Shown here: one piece after another, positions 26,583 through 35,619 of the stretch
Position numbering within the stretch: position 1 is the stretch's first letter
How the letters are laid out: every line of letters starts with the position of its first letter
Assembly (NCBI GenBank): GCA_037044955.1
Contig: JBAOHX010000008.1
Span: forward strand, 62,001 to 126,000
Length of the DNA stretch: 64,000 bases
Source of the DNA: JAJXWB01 sp037044955
GTDB lineage: Bacteria; Pseudomonadota; Alphaproteobacteria; Rhizobiales; Beijerinckiaceae
Reading direction: 5' to 3'
Notes under the pieces: model-generated
Seen by the model: the letters and a program-made list of their open reading frames with translations, nothing else
Databases searched by the model: none
Told to the model about the DNA's origin: nothing
Made by a program: the position numbers and the translations under genes

Positions 26583-27527
26583 TCAGCGCCCGACCTTCTG
26601 CAGTTCCTGCTCGAGCTCCGGAATCGCCTGGAACAGGTCCGCGACAAGCCCGTAGTCCGCCACCTGAAAGATCGGGGCTTCCTCGTCCTTGTTGATGGCG
26701 ACGATGACCTTCGAATCCTTCATGCCCGCCAGATGCTGGATGGCCCCGGAAATGCCGACCGCGACATAGAGGTCGGGCGCGACGACCTTGCCGGTCTGGC
26801 CGACCTGCCAGTCGTTGGGAGCGTAGCCGGCGTCCACGGCCGCGCGCGAGGCGCCGACCGCCGCGCCGAGACGATCGGCGACAGGCTCGATGTACTTCTT
26901 GAAGTTCTCCGAGCTCTGCATCGCGCGGCCGCCCGAGACGATGATCTTGGCGGACGCAAGCTCCGGACGGTCGGACTTGGCGAGCGCCTCGGAGACGAAG
27001 CTGGAGACGCCGGGATCGGCCGCCGCCGAAATCTTCTCGACGGCCGCCGCGCCGCCCTCGCCCGTCGCCTTGAAGGACGCGGTGCGCACGGTGATGACCT
27101 TCTTCGGATCCTTCGACTGCACCGTCTGGATCGCATTGCCGGCGTAGATCGGACGCTCGTAGGTGTCGGGCGAAACGACCGCCGTGATTTCCGAAACCTG
27201 CATCACGTCGAGCAGGGCGGCGACGCGCGGCACGATGTTCTTGGCCGAAACGGTCGCCGGCGCGACGATCGCATCGTAGCCCGAAGCAAGGCCGACGATC
27301 AGCGCGGCGGTCGGCTCGGCCATCTGATGACCGTAGGCGGCGTCGTCGGCCAGCAAGACCTTCTCCACGCCCGCGAGCTTGGCGGCGTCCGCGGCCGCGG
27401 ACTCCCCGCCCTGGGAGGCGACGAGGATGTGAACCGGACCGCCGAGCGCCGCAGCGGCGGTCAGAGCCTTGGCGGTGGCGTCGTTGAGCTTGCCGCCGTG
27501 GACTTCCGCAAGTAGCAGCGTCGCCAT
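26583..27527 (-). CDS. etfA: Electron transfer flavoprotein, alpha subunit
   Basis: EtfA with EtfB takes electrons from acyl-CoA and related dehydrogenases and passes them to the quinone pool. The 314-residue product has the N-terminal nucleotide-binding-like domain (LLLAEVHGGKLNDAT) and the C-terminal FAD domain with VSGGRAMQSSENF, GASRAAVDAGYAPNDWQVGQ, TGKVVAPDLYVAVGISGA and INKDEEAPIFQVADYG, the family signature. Its ATG shares one base with the stop of etfB, so the subunits are translationally coupled. Confidence 0.95.
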   Translation of the reverse strand: MATLLLAEVHGGKLNDATAKALTAAAALGGPVHILVASQGGESAAADAAKLAGVEKVLLADDAAYGHQMAEPTAALIVGLASGYDAIVAPATVSAKNIVPRVAALLDVMQVSEITAVVSPDTYERPIYAGNAIQTVQSKDPKKVITVRTASFKATGEGGAAAVEKISAAADPGVSSFVSEALAKSDRPELASAKIIVSGGRAMQSSENFKKYIEPVADRLGAAVGASRAAVDAGYAPNDWQVGQTGKVVAPDLYVAVGISGAIQHLAGMKDSKVIVAINKDEEAPIFQVADYGLVADLFQAIPELEQELQKVGR

Positions 27528-28276
27528 CAGATCACTCCCGCTTCGTTCTTGAGCTTGCCGACCAGTTCGGCGACGGATCCGACCTTCACGCCGGCCTTGC
27601 GGGCCGCCGGTTCGGTCGTCTTCAAAACCGTCAGGCGCGGCGCGGCGTCGACGCCGTAGTCGGCCGCGGTCTTCTCGTCGATCGGCTTCTTCTTCGCCTT
27701 CATGATGTTGGGCAGAGAGGCATAGCGCGGCTCATTGAGGCGCAGGTCGGTCGTCACCACGGCCGGCGTCTTGAGCGCGACCGTCTGCAGGCCGCCGTCG
27801 ACCTCGCGCGTCACATTGACGCCGCCGTCGGTCAGCTCGACTTTCGAGGCGAAGGTGCCCTGGCCCCAACCGAGCAGCGCCGCCAGCATCTGGCCGGTCT
27901 GGTTGCAATCGTCGTCGATCGCCTGCTTGCCGAGAATGATCAGGCCGGGCTGTTCCGCGTCGGCAATGCCCTTCAGGATCTTGGCGACCGCCAGCGGTTC
28001 GACAGGCCCGTCGACCTTGACGAGAATGCCGCGGTCGGCGCCCATGGCGAGGCCGGTGCGCAGCGTCTCGGAGGCCTGCGCCGGGCCCACCGACACGACG
28101 ATCACCTCGGTCGCCTTGCCGGCCTCCTTGAGGCGCAGCGCTTCTTCGACCGCGATTTCGTCGAACGGGTTCATCGACATTTTGACATTGGCGAGATCGA
28201 CGCCCGTGCCGTCCGACTTGACGCGGATCTTCACGTTGTAGTCGACGACCCGCTTTACCGGCACGAGAACCTTCAT
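27527..28276 (-). CDS. etfB: Electron transfer flavoprotein, beta subunit
   Basis: The 249-residue beta subunit carries AMP and helps shape the FAD site. Typical blocks are MKVLVPVKRVVDYNVKIRV, SMNPFDEIAVEEALRLKEAG, LGKQAIDDDCNQTGQMLAAL and the recognition-loop region RYASLPNIMKAKKKPI near the C-terminus, by which the complex docks to partner dehydrogenases. Order etfB-etfA-hbd on one strand suggests an operon for C4-CoA or fatty-acid oxidation. Confidence 0.95.
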   Translation of the reverse strand: MKVLVPVKRVVDYNVKIRVKSDGTGVDLANVKMSMNPFDEIAVEEALRLKEAGKATEVIVVSVGPAQASETLRTGLAMGADRGILVKVDGPVEPLAVAKILKGIADAEQPGLIILGKQAIDDDCNQTGQMLAALLGWGQGTFASKVELTDGGVNVTREVDGGLQTVALKTPAVVTTDLRLNEPRYASLPNIMKAKKKPIDEKTAADYGVDAAPRLTVLKTTEPAARKAGVKVGSVAELVGKLKNEAGVI

Positions 28277-28380
28277 AACTCGCTCCCACAGGGCTCAAAA
28301 TTCGAAAGGCTTGGTACTCGCCGACTCCAGTCGAGTCAACGCATTCGCTGTGTCCGGCAAATTCGTTCCGACGAGCGAAA

Positions 28381-28959
28381 TCAGCGATTTTGGCCCGGCG
28401 CCCAGAGAATGTCGGCGGCGCCGCGCTGGTTCGCCCATCTGGCGGCGACGAAAAGGAAGTCGGACAGGCGGTTCACGTACCGCATCGCGGGCTCGTCGAC
28501 CGCTTCGCCGGGCGACGCAATCAAGGCGACCATCACGCGTTCCGCACGCCGGGCGATGGTTCGCGCAAGATGTAGCGCGGCCGCGGCCGCCGAACCGCCG
28601 GGCAGGATAAAGGATTTCAGCGGCTGCAACTCGGCATTCAGCTCATCGATTTCCCGCTCGAGACGATCGACCTGACTCTGAACGATGCGAAGCGCGCCTT
28701 CGGCCCTCGGCGCGTCGGCGGGCGTCGCGAGATCGGCGCCGAGATCGAAGAGGTCGTTCTGAATGCGCGCGAGCATGGCGACGAGCGTCGGCTCGGTTTC
28801 GGCCAGCGCCACGCGCGCGACGCCGATCGCCGCATTCGTTTCGTCGATCGCGCCATAGGCTTCTACGCGCACGTCGGCCTTGGATCGGCGCGCGCCCGAA
28901 ACGAGCGCCGTGGTGCCGTCGTCGCCGGTGCGTGTGTAAATCTTGTTGAGACGGACCAT
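28381..28959 (-). CDS. Cob(I)alamin adenosyltransferase, PduO type
   Basis: A 192-residue ATP:cob(I)alamin adenosyltransferase, which makes coenzyme B12. The ATP-binding N-terminus IYTRTGDDGTTALVSGARR, the central VEAYGAIDETNAAIG and the C-terminal RTIARRAERVMVAL with YVNRLSDFLFVAAR are all family signatures. In this window the obvious user of adenosylcobalamin is ethylmalonyl-CoA mutase at 58-60 kb. A short membrane protein gene lies 6 bases upstream on the same strand, a common pairing in Hyphomicrobiales. Confidence 0.93.
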   Translation of the reverse strand: MVRLNKIYTRTGDDGTTALVSGARRSKADVRVEAYGAIDETNAAIGVARVALAETEPTLVAMLARIQNDLFDLGADLATPADAPRAEGALRIVQSQVDRLEREIDELNAELQPLKSFILPGGSAAAAALHLARTIARRAERVMVALIASPGEAVDEPAMRYVNRLSDFLFVAARWANQRGAADILWAPGQNR

Positions 28960-28965
28960 GGGCGA

Positions 28966-29148
28966 TCAGCTCCTCAGCCAGAGAACGCCCATGATTACGA
29001 GGATCGCCAGGAATTGCAGCCCCACGCGCCAGCGCATGAACAGCTGCGACCTATTGGCGCTGCCGTCGCGCACCATGTTCCCGAGGCCGAGAATCAGCAC
29101 GACCGCGACCGCGCCGAGGGCGACGGAGATCAGGATATTGGCGCCCAT
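28966..29148 (-). CDS. Small two-helix membrane protein, HIG1-like
   Basis: A 60-residue protein with two transmembrane helices (ILISVALGAVAVVLILGLGN and VGLQFLAILVIMGVLWL) joined by a short polar loop with NRSQLFMRWRV. This is the twin-helix family related to HIG1, whose mitochondrial members associate with cytochrome oxidase and respiratory supercomplexes. The bacterial role is not settled. It is probably cotranscribed with the adenosyltransferase. Confidence 0.82.
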   Translation of the reverse strand: MGANILISVALGAVAVVLILGLGNMVRDGSANRSQLFMRWRVGLQFLAILVIMGVLWLRS

Positions 29149-29220
29149 CGCGGGAAAGACCCTTTTCGCTCAGTGGCGCTGTAGTTAGCGGCGTCGGCCC
29201 GGCCGAACAAGGCCTGATCT

Positions 29221-31704
29221 TCAGCGGCGGATCAGGCGTTCGAGATAGTCGAGTTCGTCCTGCGGACGGGCGGTCTCGCCGAGCCTGCGCCGCAATTCCT
29301 CGAGCACGCGCTGCGCGCGCAGCGCGGGCGTCGATCCCAGGGGATCGTAGCGCGCGTTGGGATCGTAGCGGCGATTGCGCGCGCTTGGACGGCCGAGCGG
29401 GTCGGCCTCGTCGCGCTCCTCGCCGCTGGCTTCGCCCATCGCCGGCCCCTCGCCGTCGCCGGCCTGCTCCGGGTCGCCACGACCCTGCATGTCCTTGGCG
29501 AGCTGGTCGGCGCCGTTGCGCATGGCCTCCAGCGCGCGCCCTTGCGCATCGACAGCCTTGCCGCGATCGCCGCTGTCGCCGAGCTCCTGTTCGGCTTCCT
29601 TCATTGCATCGCCGGCCCCGCCAAGTCTGTCGGCGCCGTTCTTGCCGAGGCGGCGCTGAATGTCGGCCAGCCTGTTTTCGAGATCGGCCTGTCGATCCCT
29701 GAGGCTTTTTTGTCCGTTGTTCTGGCCGCGTTGCTGGCCTTGCTGCGCCTGATCGCGGTCCGGGCGGGCGCCCCGCCGCGGCTGATTTTCTCTCTGTTGA
29801 GAATGGCCGTCGCGATATGTGTCGTCGCGCAATTGCTGTTGCTCGCGCATCAGTTGATCGAGCTCGGACATGGCGCGGCGCATTTCACGCTGCGCTTCGT
29901 TCGGCGGCCCGCGGCGACGCGCGGTGCGCAGGTTCTCGAGTATGTCCTGCAGGCGATCGAGCATTTGCTGGGCGGCCGCCATGTCGCCGGTGCGCGCCAT
30001 GGACTCCATCTGCTCAAGCATCTTTTGGAGTTCGTCGCGGGAGATCGAGCGCGACCTGCGGTCCCGGTTCGCCTCGGCCTGATTCTGCTGGTCGGGCTGG
30101 CGGCGCGCCATTTCGGCGAGAAAGCGGTCCATCGCCTGTCGCAGCGACTGCGTGAGACGCGCGATTTCTTCCGGCGAGGCGTTTCGCTGCAGGGCGTCGC
30201 GCAGTTCCTTCTCCGCCGCCCGCAAAGCGCGTTCCGCGTCGCTTGCGTCGCCGTCCTCGATCTGCAGGGCCATCGACCAGAGCAGGTCCGCCGTCTCGAG
30301 GAGATCGGCGTTGGAGCGCGCGCGAGTCACGCCTTTGCTCGCCACGCGCAGTCCGAGATAGACGCCGGGCGCCGCTGTGAATTTTTCCGGTTCCAGCATC
30401 AGCGCGTTCAGCGCCGCGCCGACCCGGGCGCGTTGGCTCGGCGCGAGAACCAGATTGCGTCTCTGTTCGACGAGCGCGCGCGCGAGCGGCTTGGTGAACG
30501 GGCGCTGCGGCAGGTAGATCGAGATCGGCGCCGTGGCCCCTTCATTGCCGCCCTCGTCGCGTGCGACCAGACGGAACGCCACCCGCGCGCCAGCCCACGG
30601 ACTCTCTGAAAAATCGAGCGTCGAGCGCCCTTCGCCGACGCCGTTCGGGCCGGGCGGCAAAGCCAGCGGCAAGCGGGGCGGATCGACGAGCGGCTTGTCC
30701 CTGACGGCCCTGCCCTGAATCTCGGGATCGGCGATCCGCCCCTCGATCGAGACAATCCCGTAATCGTCCTCCGCTCGATATGCGACATTCAGGGATCCGC
30801 GCAGATTGGCGCGCGGCTGTTCGAGCAATTCGACGATTGGCGGGCGATCCGGAATCGCGACGAATTCGAATGTCTCCCCGGCCAGCTTCAATCGCCCGTC
30901 GGCCTTGAGCGCGAACCTGCTCTCGCGTTCGTCCCGCCGGGCTGCGCCGGCCTTGTCCTGAGCTTGCTCCAGCCCCCCTTCGACCGTTGCATCGACCGGG
31001 CGGTCCCCTGCGCTTCGCACGACGATCGTGGAGCCGATGGGGGCTGAAACCTGACGCCCCGCTCTTGCAGGAGCGCCGCTGACCAGCACGATCGGCGGCT
31101 TCCCCGTATAAGGCGGCGGATCGATCCAGGCGTCGATGCGCGACAGGGCGCCCGCGGCCCCCGAATCCGACCACATGAATGCGGAGGCAAGTCGCGCCGT
31201 TCTATCTCCGCCGGCATGGAGCGCCGCCACGGCCGCCAGCAGGACGGCGCCCGCTCTCAGCCCCCAGGCGTCGGAATCGATCGCGCGCGGCGAGGGCGTC
31301 GCGAGCCTGACGGACTCGAGCCTTGCGGCGATGCGCGCCTGATGCACGCGCCATAGAGCCGCTGTAGCAGGATCGGCGGCGTTGGCCGGCGTATCCGCGA
31401 GAGTGGTCGCGACGGCGTGGCCGTCGGCTGCGTCACGATCGATCCTCTTGAGCGCGTCGGCGCGCGCAAACCGGGCGCGGCGCGCCTCGCGGACCGCGAT
31501 AGCGGCCAGGATGATTACAAAAGCGAGGACGCCGAATGCGCGCGCCGACGGCGGCATCGCCTCCCACAGGCCGAACCACGAGACCGCGCAAAACAACGCA
31601 ACCAGCGCCACGGCGGTGGAAATCGCGCGCCAAAATGCTTCCCACGCCAGGATGGCCCGGGCGCTGGCGACAAGTCGGTTCAGCCTTTTGTCGGTCGAAT
31701 CCAC
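29221..31704 (-). CDS. TIGR02302 family large membrane protein (DUF4175)
   Basis: An 827-residue protein of a family confined to alphaproteobacteria. Two hydrophobic helices near the N-terminus (AVALVALFCAVSWFGLWEAM, then FGVLAFVIILAAIAV) and a third near residue 155 anchor it; the rest is a large extracytoplasmic or cytoplasmic body. The C-terminal third is low-complexity and likely coiled-coil, rich in Gln, Arg, Glu and Asp (for example RREMRRAMSELDQLMREQQQ). The start codon is GTG at 31702-31704. It follows lysA on the same strand after 120 bases, the usual argH-lptM-lysA-TIGR02302 order. The function is unknown. Confidence 0.85.
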   Translation of the reverse strand: MDSTDKRLNRLVASARAILAWEAFWRAISTAVALVALFCAVSWFGLWEAMPPSARAFGVLAFVIILAAIAVREARRARFARADALKRIDRDAADGHAVATTLADTPANAADPATAALWRVHQARIAARLESVRLATPSPRAIDSDAWGLRAGAVLLAAVAALHAGGDRTARLASAFMWSDSGAAGALSRIDAWIDPPPYTGKPPIVLVSGAPARAGRQVSAPIGSTIVVRSAGDRPVDATVEGGLEQAQDKAGAARRDERESRFALKADGRLKLAGETFEFVAIPDRPPIVELLEQPRANLRGSLNVAYRAEDDYGIVSIEGRIADPEIQGRAVRDKPLVDPPRLPLALPPGPNGVGEGRSTLDFSESPWAGARVAFRLVARDEGGNEGATAPISIYLPQRPFTKPLARALVEQRRNLVLAPSQRARVGAALNALMLEPEKFTAAPGVYLGLRVASKGVTRARSNADLLETADLLWSMALQIEDGDASDAERALRAAEKELRDALQRNASPEEIARLTQSLRQAMDRFLAEMARRQPDQQNQAEANRDRRSRSISRDELQKMLEQMESMARTGDMAAAQQMLDRLQDILENLRTARRRGPPNEAQREMRRAMSELDQLMREQQQLRDDTYRDGHSQQRENQPRRGARPDRDQAQQGQQRGQNNGQKSLRDRQADLENRLADIQRRLGKNGADRLGGAGDAMKEAEQELGDSGDRGKAVDAQGRALEAMRNGADQLAKDMQGRGDPEQAGDGEGPAMGEASGEERDEADPLGRPSARNRRYDPNARYDPLGSTPALRAQRVLEELRRRLGETARPQDELDYLERLIRR

Positions 31705-31824
31705 TGCGGCAGAGGTTCCGAAACGCCTGCGAGGACGCGCGCCACGCTCCGGCTGCAGGACGCTACACCAAGGAAAACGATCGCGCGACGCCCATGTGCG
31801 CGACGTCCTCGCGGCGTCGAGAGT

Positions 31825-33093
31825 TTACGCCAACCACGCCGGAATTGTGTCCAGGCCGATCAGATCGTCGTAGGAAGGGCGCGCCCGCACGATGGCCGCA
31901 TCGGCGCCCCTCACCAGGACTTCCGGGATGAGCAGGCGTGAATTGTACGTGCCGGCCTGAACGGCGCCGTAAGCGCCTGCGGACATTATCGCGAGCAGAT
32001 CGCCCGGCTGCGTCACAGGCATCTCGCGGTCCAGCGCGAGATAGTCGCCGGTTTCGCACACCGGCCCCACGACGTCCGCCCGCTCCACGCCCAGGCTGGC
32101 GTCGTGGCGCACCGGCAGGATTTCGTGATGCGCGTCATAGAGCGTCGGGCGGATGAGATCGTTCATGGCTGCATCGACGATCACGAAGGTGCGGTTTTCG
32201 CCGCGCTTCACATAGATGACGCGCGTGACCAATATGCCGGCGTTGCCGACGATGAGGCGGCCGGGCTCGAATATCAAACGGCAATCGAGATGGCCGACCG
32301 TTCGGCGGACAACGTCGGCATAGCGGTCGGGATGGTAGGAATCCGGGTCTTCCCCCGGGCGATACGGGATGCCGAGGCCGCCTCCGAGATCGACGTGGTC
32401 GATGGAATGTCCGTCCGCGCGAAGGTCGGCGACGAGTTCGGCGAGCAGGAGGAAGGCGTTTTCGAAGGGAGCGAGATCGGTGACCTGCGAACCGATGTGC
32501 ATGTCCACGCCGGAAACGCGAATGCCGGGCAGCGATGCAGCATGAGCGTAGATCGCGCGCGCCCGCGAAATGGGAACGCCGAACTTGTTCTCCGACTTGC
32601 CGGTCGAAATCTTGGCGTGGGTCTTCGCGTCGACGTCGGGATTCACGCGCAGCGCAATGTCGGCCGTTGCGCCGAGCGCTTGCGTAACTTCGGAGATGGC
32701 GACGAGCTCGGGCTCGGACTCCACGTTGAAACAAAAGATGCCGGCGCGCAGCGCAAGCGCGATTTCGTCGCGCGTCTTGCCGACGCCGGAAAAGGTGATT
32801 CGGTCGGGCGTAACGCCTGCCGCCAACGCGCGCCGCAATTCGCCTTCCGAGACGATGTCCATGCCGGCGCCGCAACGGGCCAGCGTGCGAATGACGGCCT
32901 GGTTGGAATTGGCCTTCATCGCGTAGCAGACCGTCACGGGGAGGCCGGCGAAAGCGTCGCGGAACACGCGATAATGCCGTTCGATCGTGGCGGTCGAATA
33001 GCAATAGAACGGCGTTCCGACCCGCGCGGCGAGCGTGCTGACGTCGACGTCTTCGGCGAATAGCGCGCCGTCGCGATAGTCGAAATGGCGCAT
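31825..33093 (-). CDS. lysA: Diaminopimelate decarboxylase
   Basis: LysA makes L-lysine from meso-diaminopimelate and uses PLP. The 422-residue protein starts at ATG 33093 (MRHFDYRDGALFAEDV), after the lptM stop; the open frame extends upstream through lptM antisense codons but has no family sequence there. PLP is bound by the Lys in VCYAMKANSN; other motifs are the glycine-rich phosphate site HVDLGGGLGIPY, the HIGSQ loop in VDMHIGSQVTDLAPF, and the active-site Cys in GPVCETGDYLA. The length is normal. Confidence 0.95.
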   Translation of the reverse strand: MRHFDYRDGALFAEDVDVSTLAARVGTPFYCYSTATIERHYRVFRDAFAGLPVTVCYAMKANSNQAVIRTLARCGAGMDIVSEGELRRALAAGVTPDRITFSGVGKTRDEIALALRAGIFCFNVESEPELVAISEVTQALGATADIALRVNPDVDAKTHAKISTGKSENKFGVPISRARAIYAHAASLPGIRVSGVDMHIGSQVTDLAPFENAFLLLAELVADLRADGHSIDHVDLGGGLGIPYRPGEDPDSYHPDRYADVVRRTVGHLDCRLIFEPGRLIVGNAGILVTRVIYVKRGENRTFVIVDAAMNDLIRPTLYDAHHEILPVRHDASLGVERADVVGPVCETGDYLALDREMPVTQPGDLLAIMSAGAYGAVQAGTYNSRLLIPEVLVRGADAAIVRARPSYDDLIGLDTIPAWLA

Positions 33094-33098
33094 GCGCG

Positions 33099-33356
33099 TC
33101 AGAGCAGCGGATCGAGCACGAAAGGCGACGGTCGCTTCGGCGGCGTCTCGGTCCGGGTTTCGGGTTCGTCCGGCTTCGACGACGTATTGCGGAACAGGCC
33201 CGCCGGCGCGCCCTGCCGCGGCTGCGGCGCAATCTGCTGACTGGCGCGGGGCTCCGCCGGAGAACCGGGCGGCGGCTCGAGGGGTCCGCGTCGACCGCAG
33301 CCGCTCAGCGCCAGCGCTGCGACGAGACACGCAATAATCTTGAGGCGCAGGGACAC
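33099..33356 (-). CDS. lptM: LptM-type small lipoprotein
   Basis: A small lipoprotein with signal peptide KIIACLVAALALSGC (lipobox LSGC) followed at once by GRRGPLEPPP, the hallmark of LptM/YifL, which helps oxidative maturation of the LptDE translocon in E. coli. I place the start at the GTG 33354-33356, giving 85 residues; an ATG at 33392 would add a 12-residue polar leader that is unlikely before a signal peptide. Everything after residue ~30 is proline-rich and low in structure. It lies between argH and lysA, its usual place. The E. coli function is assumed by homology. Confidence 0.83.
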   Translation of the reverse strand: MSLRLKIIACLVAALALSGCGRRGPLEPPPGSPAEPRASQQIAPQPRQGAPAGLFRNTSSKPDEPETRTETPPKRPSPFVLDPLL

Positions 33357-33429
33357 GGGACCATCCGGATGACGTTGGCTTTGGCCTAACACAAGTCGCA
33401 GGGGCTCGCCAACAAGGCCGGCCGGCAGC

Positions 33430-34818
33430 TCAGACTTCCGCGCGAAGACGGGAAATCCAGGCGTCAGCCTGCGCTTTCACATTCGCGGGCGCGGTTCCGC
33501 CATAGCTGGTGCGGCTGGCGACGGATTTCTCGACGCCGAGGACGTCCAGAACATCCGGTTCGAAGGCCGGCTCGATTGTCTTGAGGTCTTCGAGCGAAAG
33601 ATTCTCAAGGCCGACGTTGCGAGACGCGGCGAGCGCCACGACGCGGCCCGTGACGTGATGGGCCTGACGGAAGGGCATGCCGAGCCGCCGCACGAGCCAG
33701 TCCGCGATATCGGTCGCCGTCGAATAGCCCGATCCCGCCGCCGCCCGCATTCTCTCGACGTCCGGCGTCATGTCGCGCGTCATGCCTGTCGCCGCCGCGA
33801 GGCAGAGCGAGAGCGAGTGCACGGCGTCGAACACGCCCTCCTTGTCCTCCTGCATGTCCTTGGAATAGGCGAGCGGCAGGCCCTTCATGACGATCAGGAG
33901 ACCGTTGAGCGCGCCGATCATGCGGCCGGTCTTGCCGCGCACCAGTTCGGCCGCGTCGGGATTGCGCTTTTGCGGCATGATCGAGGAGCCGGTCGAGAAT
34001 TTGTCGCTGAGACGCAGAAAGCCGAAGAAGGGCCCGGTCCACAGCACGATCTCCTCCGCGAAGCGCGAGAGATGGGTGGCGCAGATCGCAATGGCGGCGA
34101 GGGTTTCGAGCGCGAAGTCGCGATCCGACACGCTGTCGAGCGAGTTGGCGGTCGGGCGATCGAAGCCGAGCGCTCTCGCCGTCATTTCGCGGTCGATCGG
34201 GAAGGACGTTCCAGCGAGCGCGGCCGAACCGAGCGGGTTTTCGTTCATGCGCGCCCGCGCATCGCGGAAGCGGCCGCGATCCCGCCCGAGCATCTCGACA
34301 TAGGCCAGCAGGTGATGGCCGAAGGTGACGGGCTGCGCCGGCTGGAGGTGCGTAAATCCGGGCATGACGGAGCCGGCGTGGCTTGCGGCGGTCTCGGCCA
34401 GCGCAAGCTGCAGGCCGGCGAGCTGCCGGTCGAGCTGGTCGACCGCATCGCGGACCCAGAGACGGAAGTCGACCGCGACCTGATCGTTGCGCGAGCGCGC
34501 CGTATGCAACCTTCCGGCGGCCGGCCCGACGATCTCGGCGAGCCTCGATTCGACATTCATGTGAATGTCTTCCAGCGCGCGCGAAAAATTGAACCGCCCA
34601 TTCTCGATCTCGCCGAGAACCTGATCCAGGCCAGCGGAAATCGCATCGGCGTCGGCCGTGGCGACGACGCCCCTGGCGGCCAGCATCGCCACATGCGCCT
34701 TGGAAGCTGCTATATCCTGCCGAAACAGGGCCTGGTCGAAGCCGATCGACGCGTTGATTTCCTCCATGATCGCGTCCGGCGCGGATTCGAACCGTCCGCC
34801 CCACATCTTGTTGCTCAT
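33430..34818 (-). CDS. argH: Argininosuccinate lyase
   Basis: ArgH carries out the last step of arginine synthesis, splitting argininosuccinate into arginine and fumarate. The 462-residue protein shows the superfamily signature GSSIMPQKRNPDAAE (with the catalytic Ser on this loop), the His-containing region GFTHLQPAQPVTFGHHLL, and HTARSRNDQVAVDFRLW near the N-terminus. It heads the argH-lptM-lysA operon; tlpA is divergent, 24 bases away, and both promoters must overlap the coding edges. Confidence 0.95.
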   Translation of the reverse strand: MSNKMWGGRFESAPDAIMEEINASIGFDQALFRQDIAASKAHVAMLAARGVVATADADAISAGLDQVLGEIENGRFNFSRALEDIHMNVESRLAEIVGPAAGRLHTARSRNDQVAVDFRLWVRDAVDQLDRQLAGLQLALAETAASHAGSVMPGFTHLQPAQPVTFGHHLLAYVEMLGRDRGRFRDARARMNENPLGSAALAGTSFPIDREMTARALGFDRPTANSLDSVSDRDFALETLAAIAICATHLSRFAEEIVLWTGPFFGFLRLSDKFSTGSSIMPQKRNPDAAELVRGKTGRMIGALNGLLIVMKGLPLAYSKDMQEDKEGVFDAVHSLSLCLAAATGMTRDMTPDVERMRAAAGSGYSTATDIADWLVRRLGMPFRQAHHVTGRVVALAASRNVGLENLSLEDLKTIEPAFEPDVLDVLGVEKSVASRTSYGGTAPANVKAQADAWISRLRAEV

Positions 34819-34842
34819 GAGCCTACCCCGGAACCGCGATCC

Positions 34843-35488
34843 ATGACCGAACAGACGACCAGCCCGCCGCCGCGCAAGACACGGCCGTACCTTATCGCAG
34901 GCGCGGTCGCAGTAGTCGCAGCGGCCGTCCTATACGGGATTATCGCGCCGGGCGGCAAGAAATCGCCGAGCCAGTGCGCCGCCTCGGACGCTTTGATCGG
35001 GCGGGTGAAGGAGGCGGAAAAAGGCGCGGTGGCCGCAGCGAGCTCGTGCCAAGGCGTCCCAGCCGATGACGTCGCTGGACTTTCTCGGGCCTCAGGGCCA
35101 GCCAACGTCGCTCGAGGCGTTTCGCGGCCGGGTGACGCTGGTCAACCTGTGGGCGACCTGGTGCGTGCCGTGCCGCGAGGAGATGCCTGCGCTCGACAAG
35201 TTGCAGGCCAAGCTGGGCTCCAGGGACTTCGAGGTCGTCGCGATCAACGTCGACACGGCGCGGCTGGAGCGGGCCAGGGATTTCCTCAAGGACATCGCGG
35301 TGAAGAATCTCGCTTTCTATTCGGACCCCAAGGCGGATGTGTTTTATCGCCTGCGGACCGCCGGCAAGGTCGTCGGGCTGCCGACGACCTTTCTCGTCGG
35401 TCGCGACGGCTGCGAGATCGCCGTGATGGCCGGCCCCGCAGACTGGGCGTCGGAGGACGCGATGGCGCTGATCCGCGCGGCGCTCTGA
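34843..35488 (+). CDS. tlpA: TlpA-family thiol:disulfide reductase, frame broken
   Basis: A membrane-anchored periplasmic thioredoxin. The first frame gives a short cytoplasmic tail and one transmembrane helix (YLIAGAVAVVAAAVLYGII); the second gives the thioredoxin domain with LVNLWATWCVPCREEMPALD (active site WCVPC) and GLPTTFLVGRDG with the cis-proline. The frames meet at about 35037-35047, where CAGCGAGC would be CAGCGCGAGC with one CG restored, making one protein of 215 residues. TlpA reduces the copper-chaperone system for cytochrome oxidase assembly in Bradyrhizobium. The position beside argH is the family norm. Confidence 0.86.
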
Positions 35489-35619
35489 CCATTCCTCGCG
35501 GCGCAAGCGTCGCGCATTCAGGTTACCGACCGAAGGAGATTGCCGCCCTTTGGCGATTGTGAAACTACTACGGACGTCGTTGAGGTTTTATTAACCCTCT
35601 GACGAGCGTGGAGTTCGCG

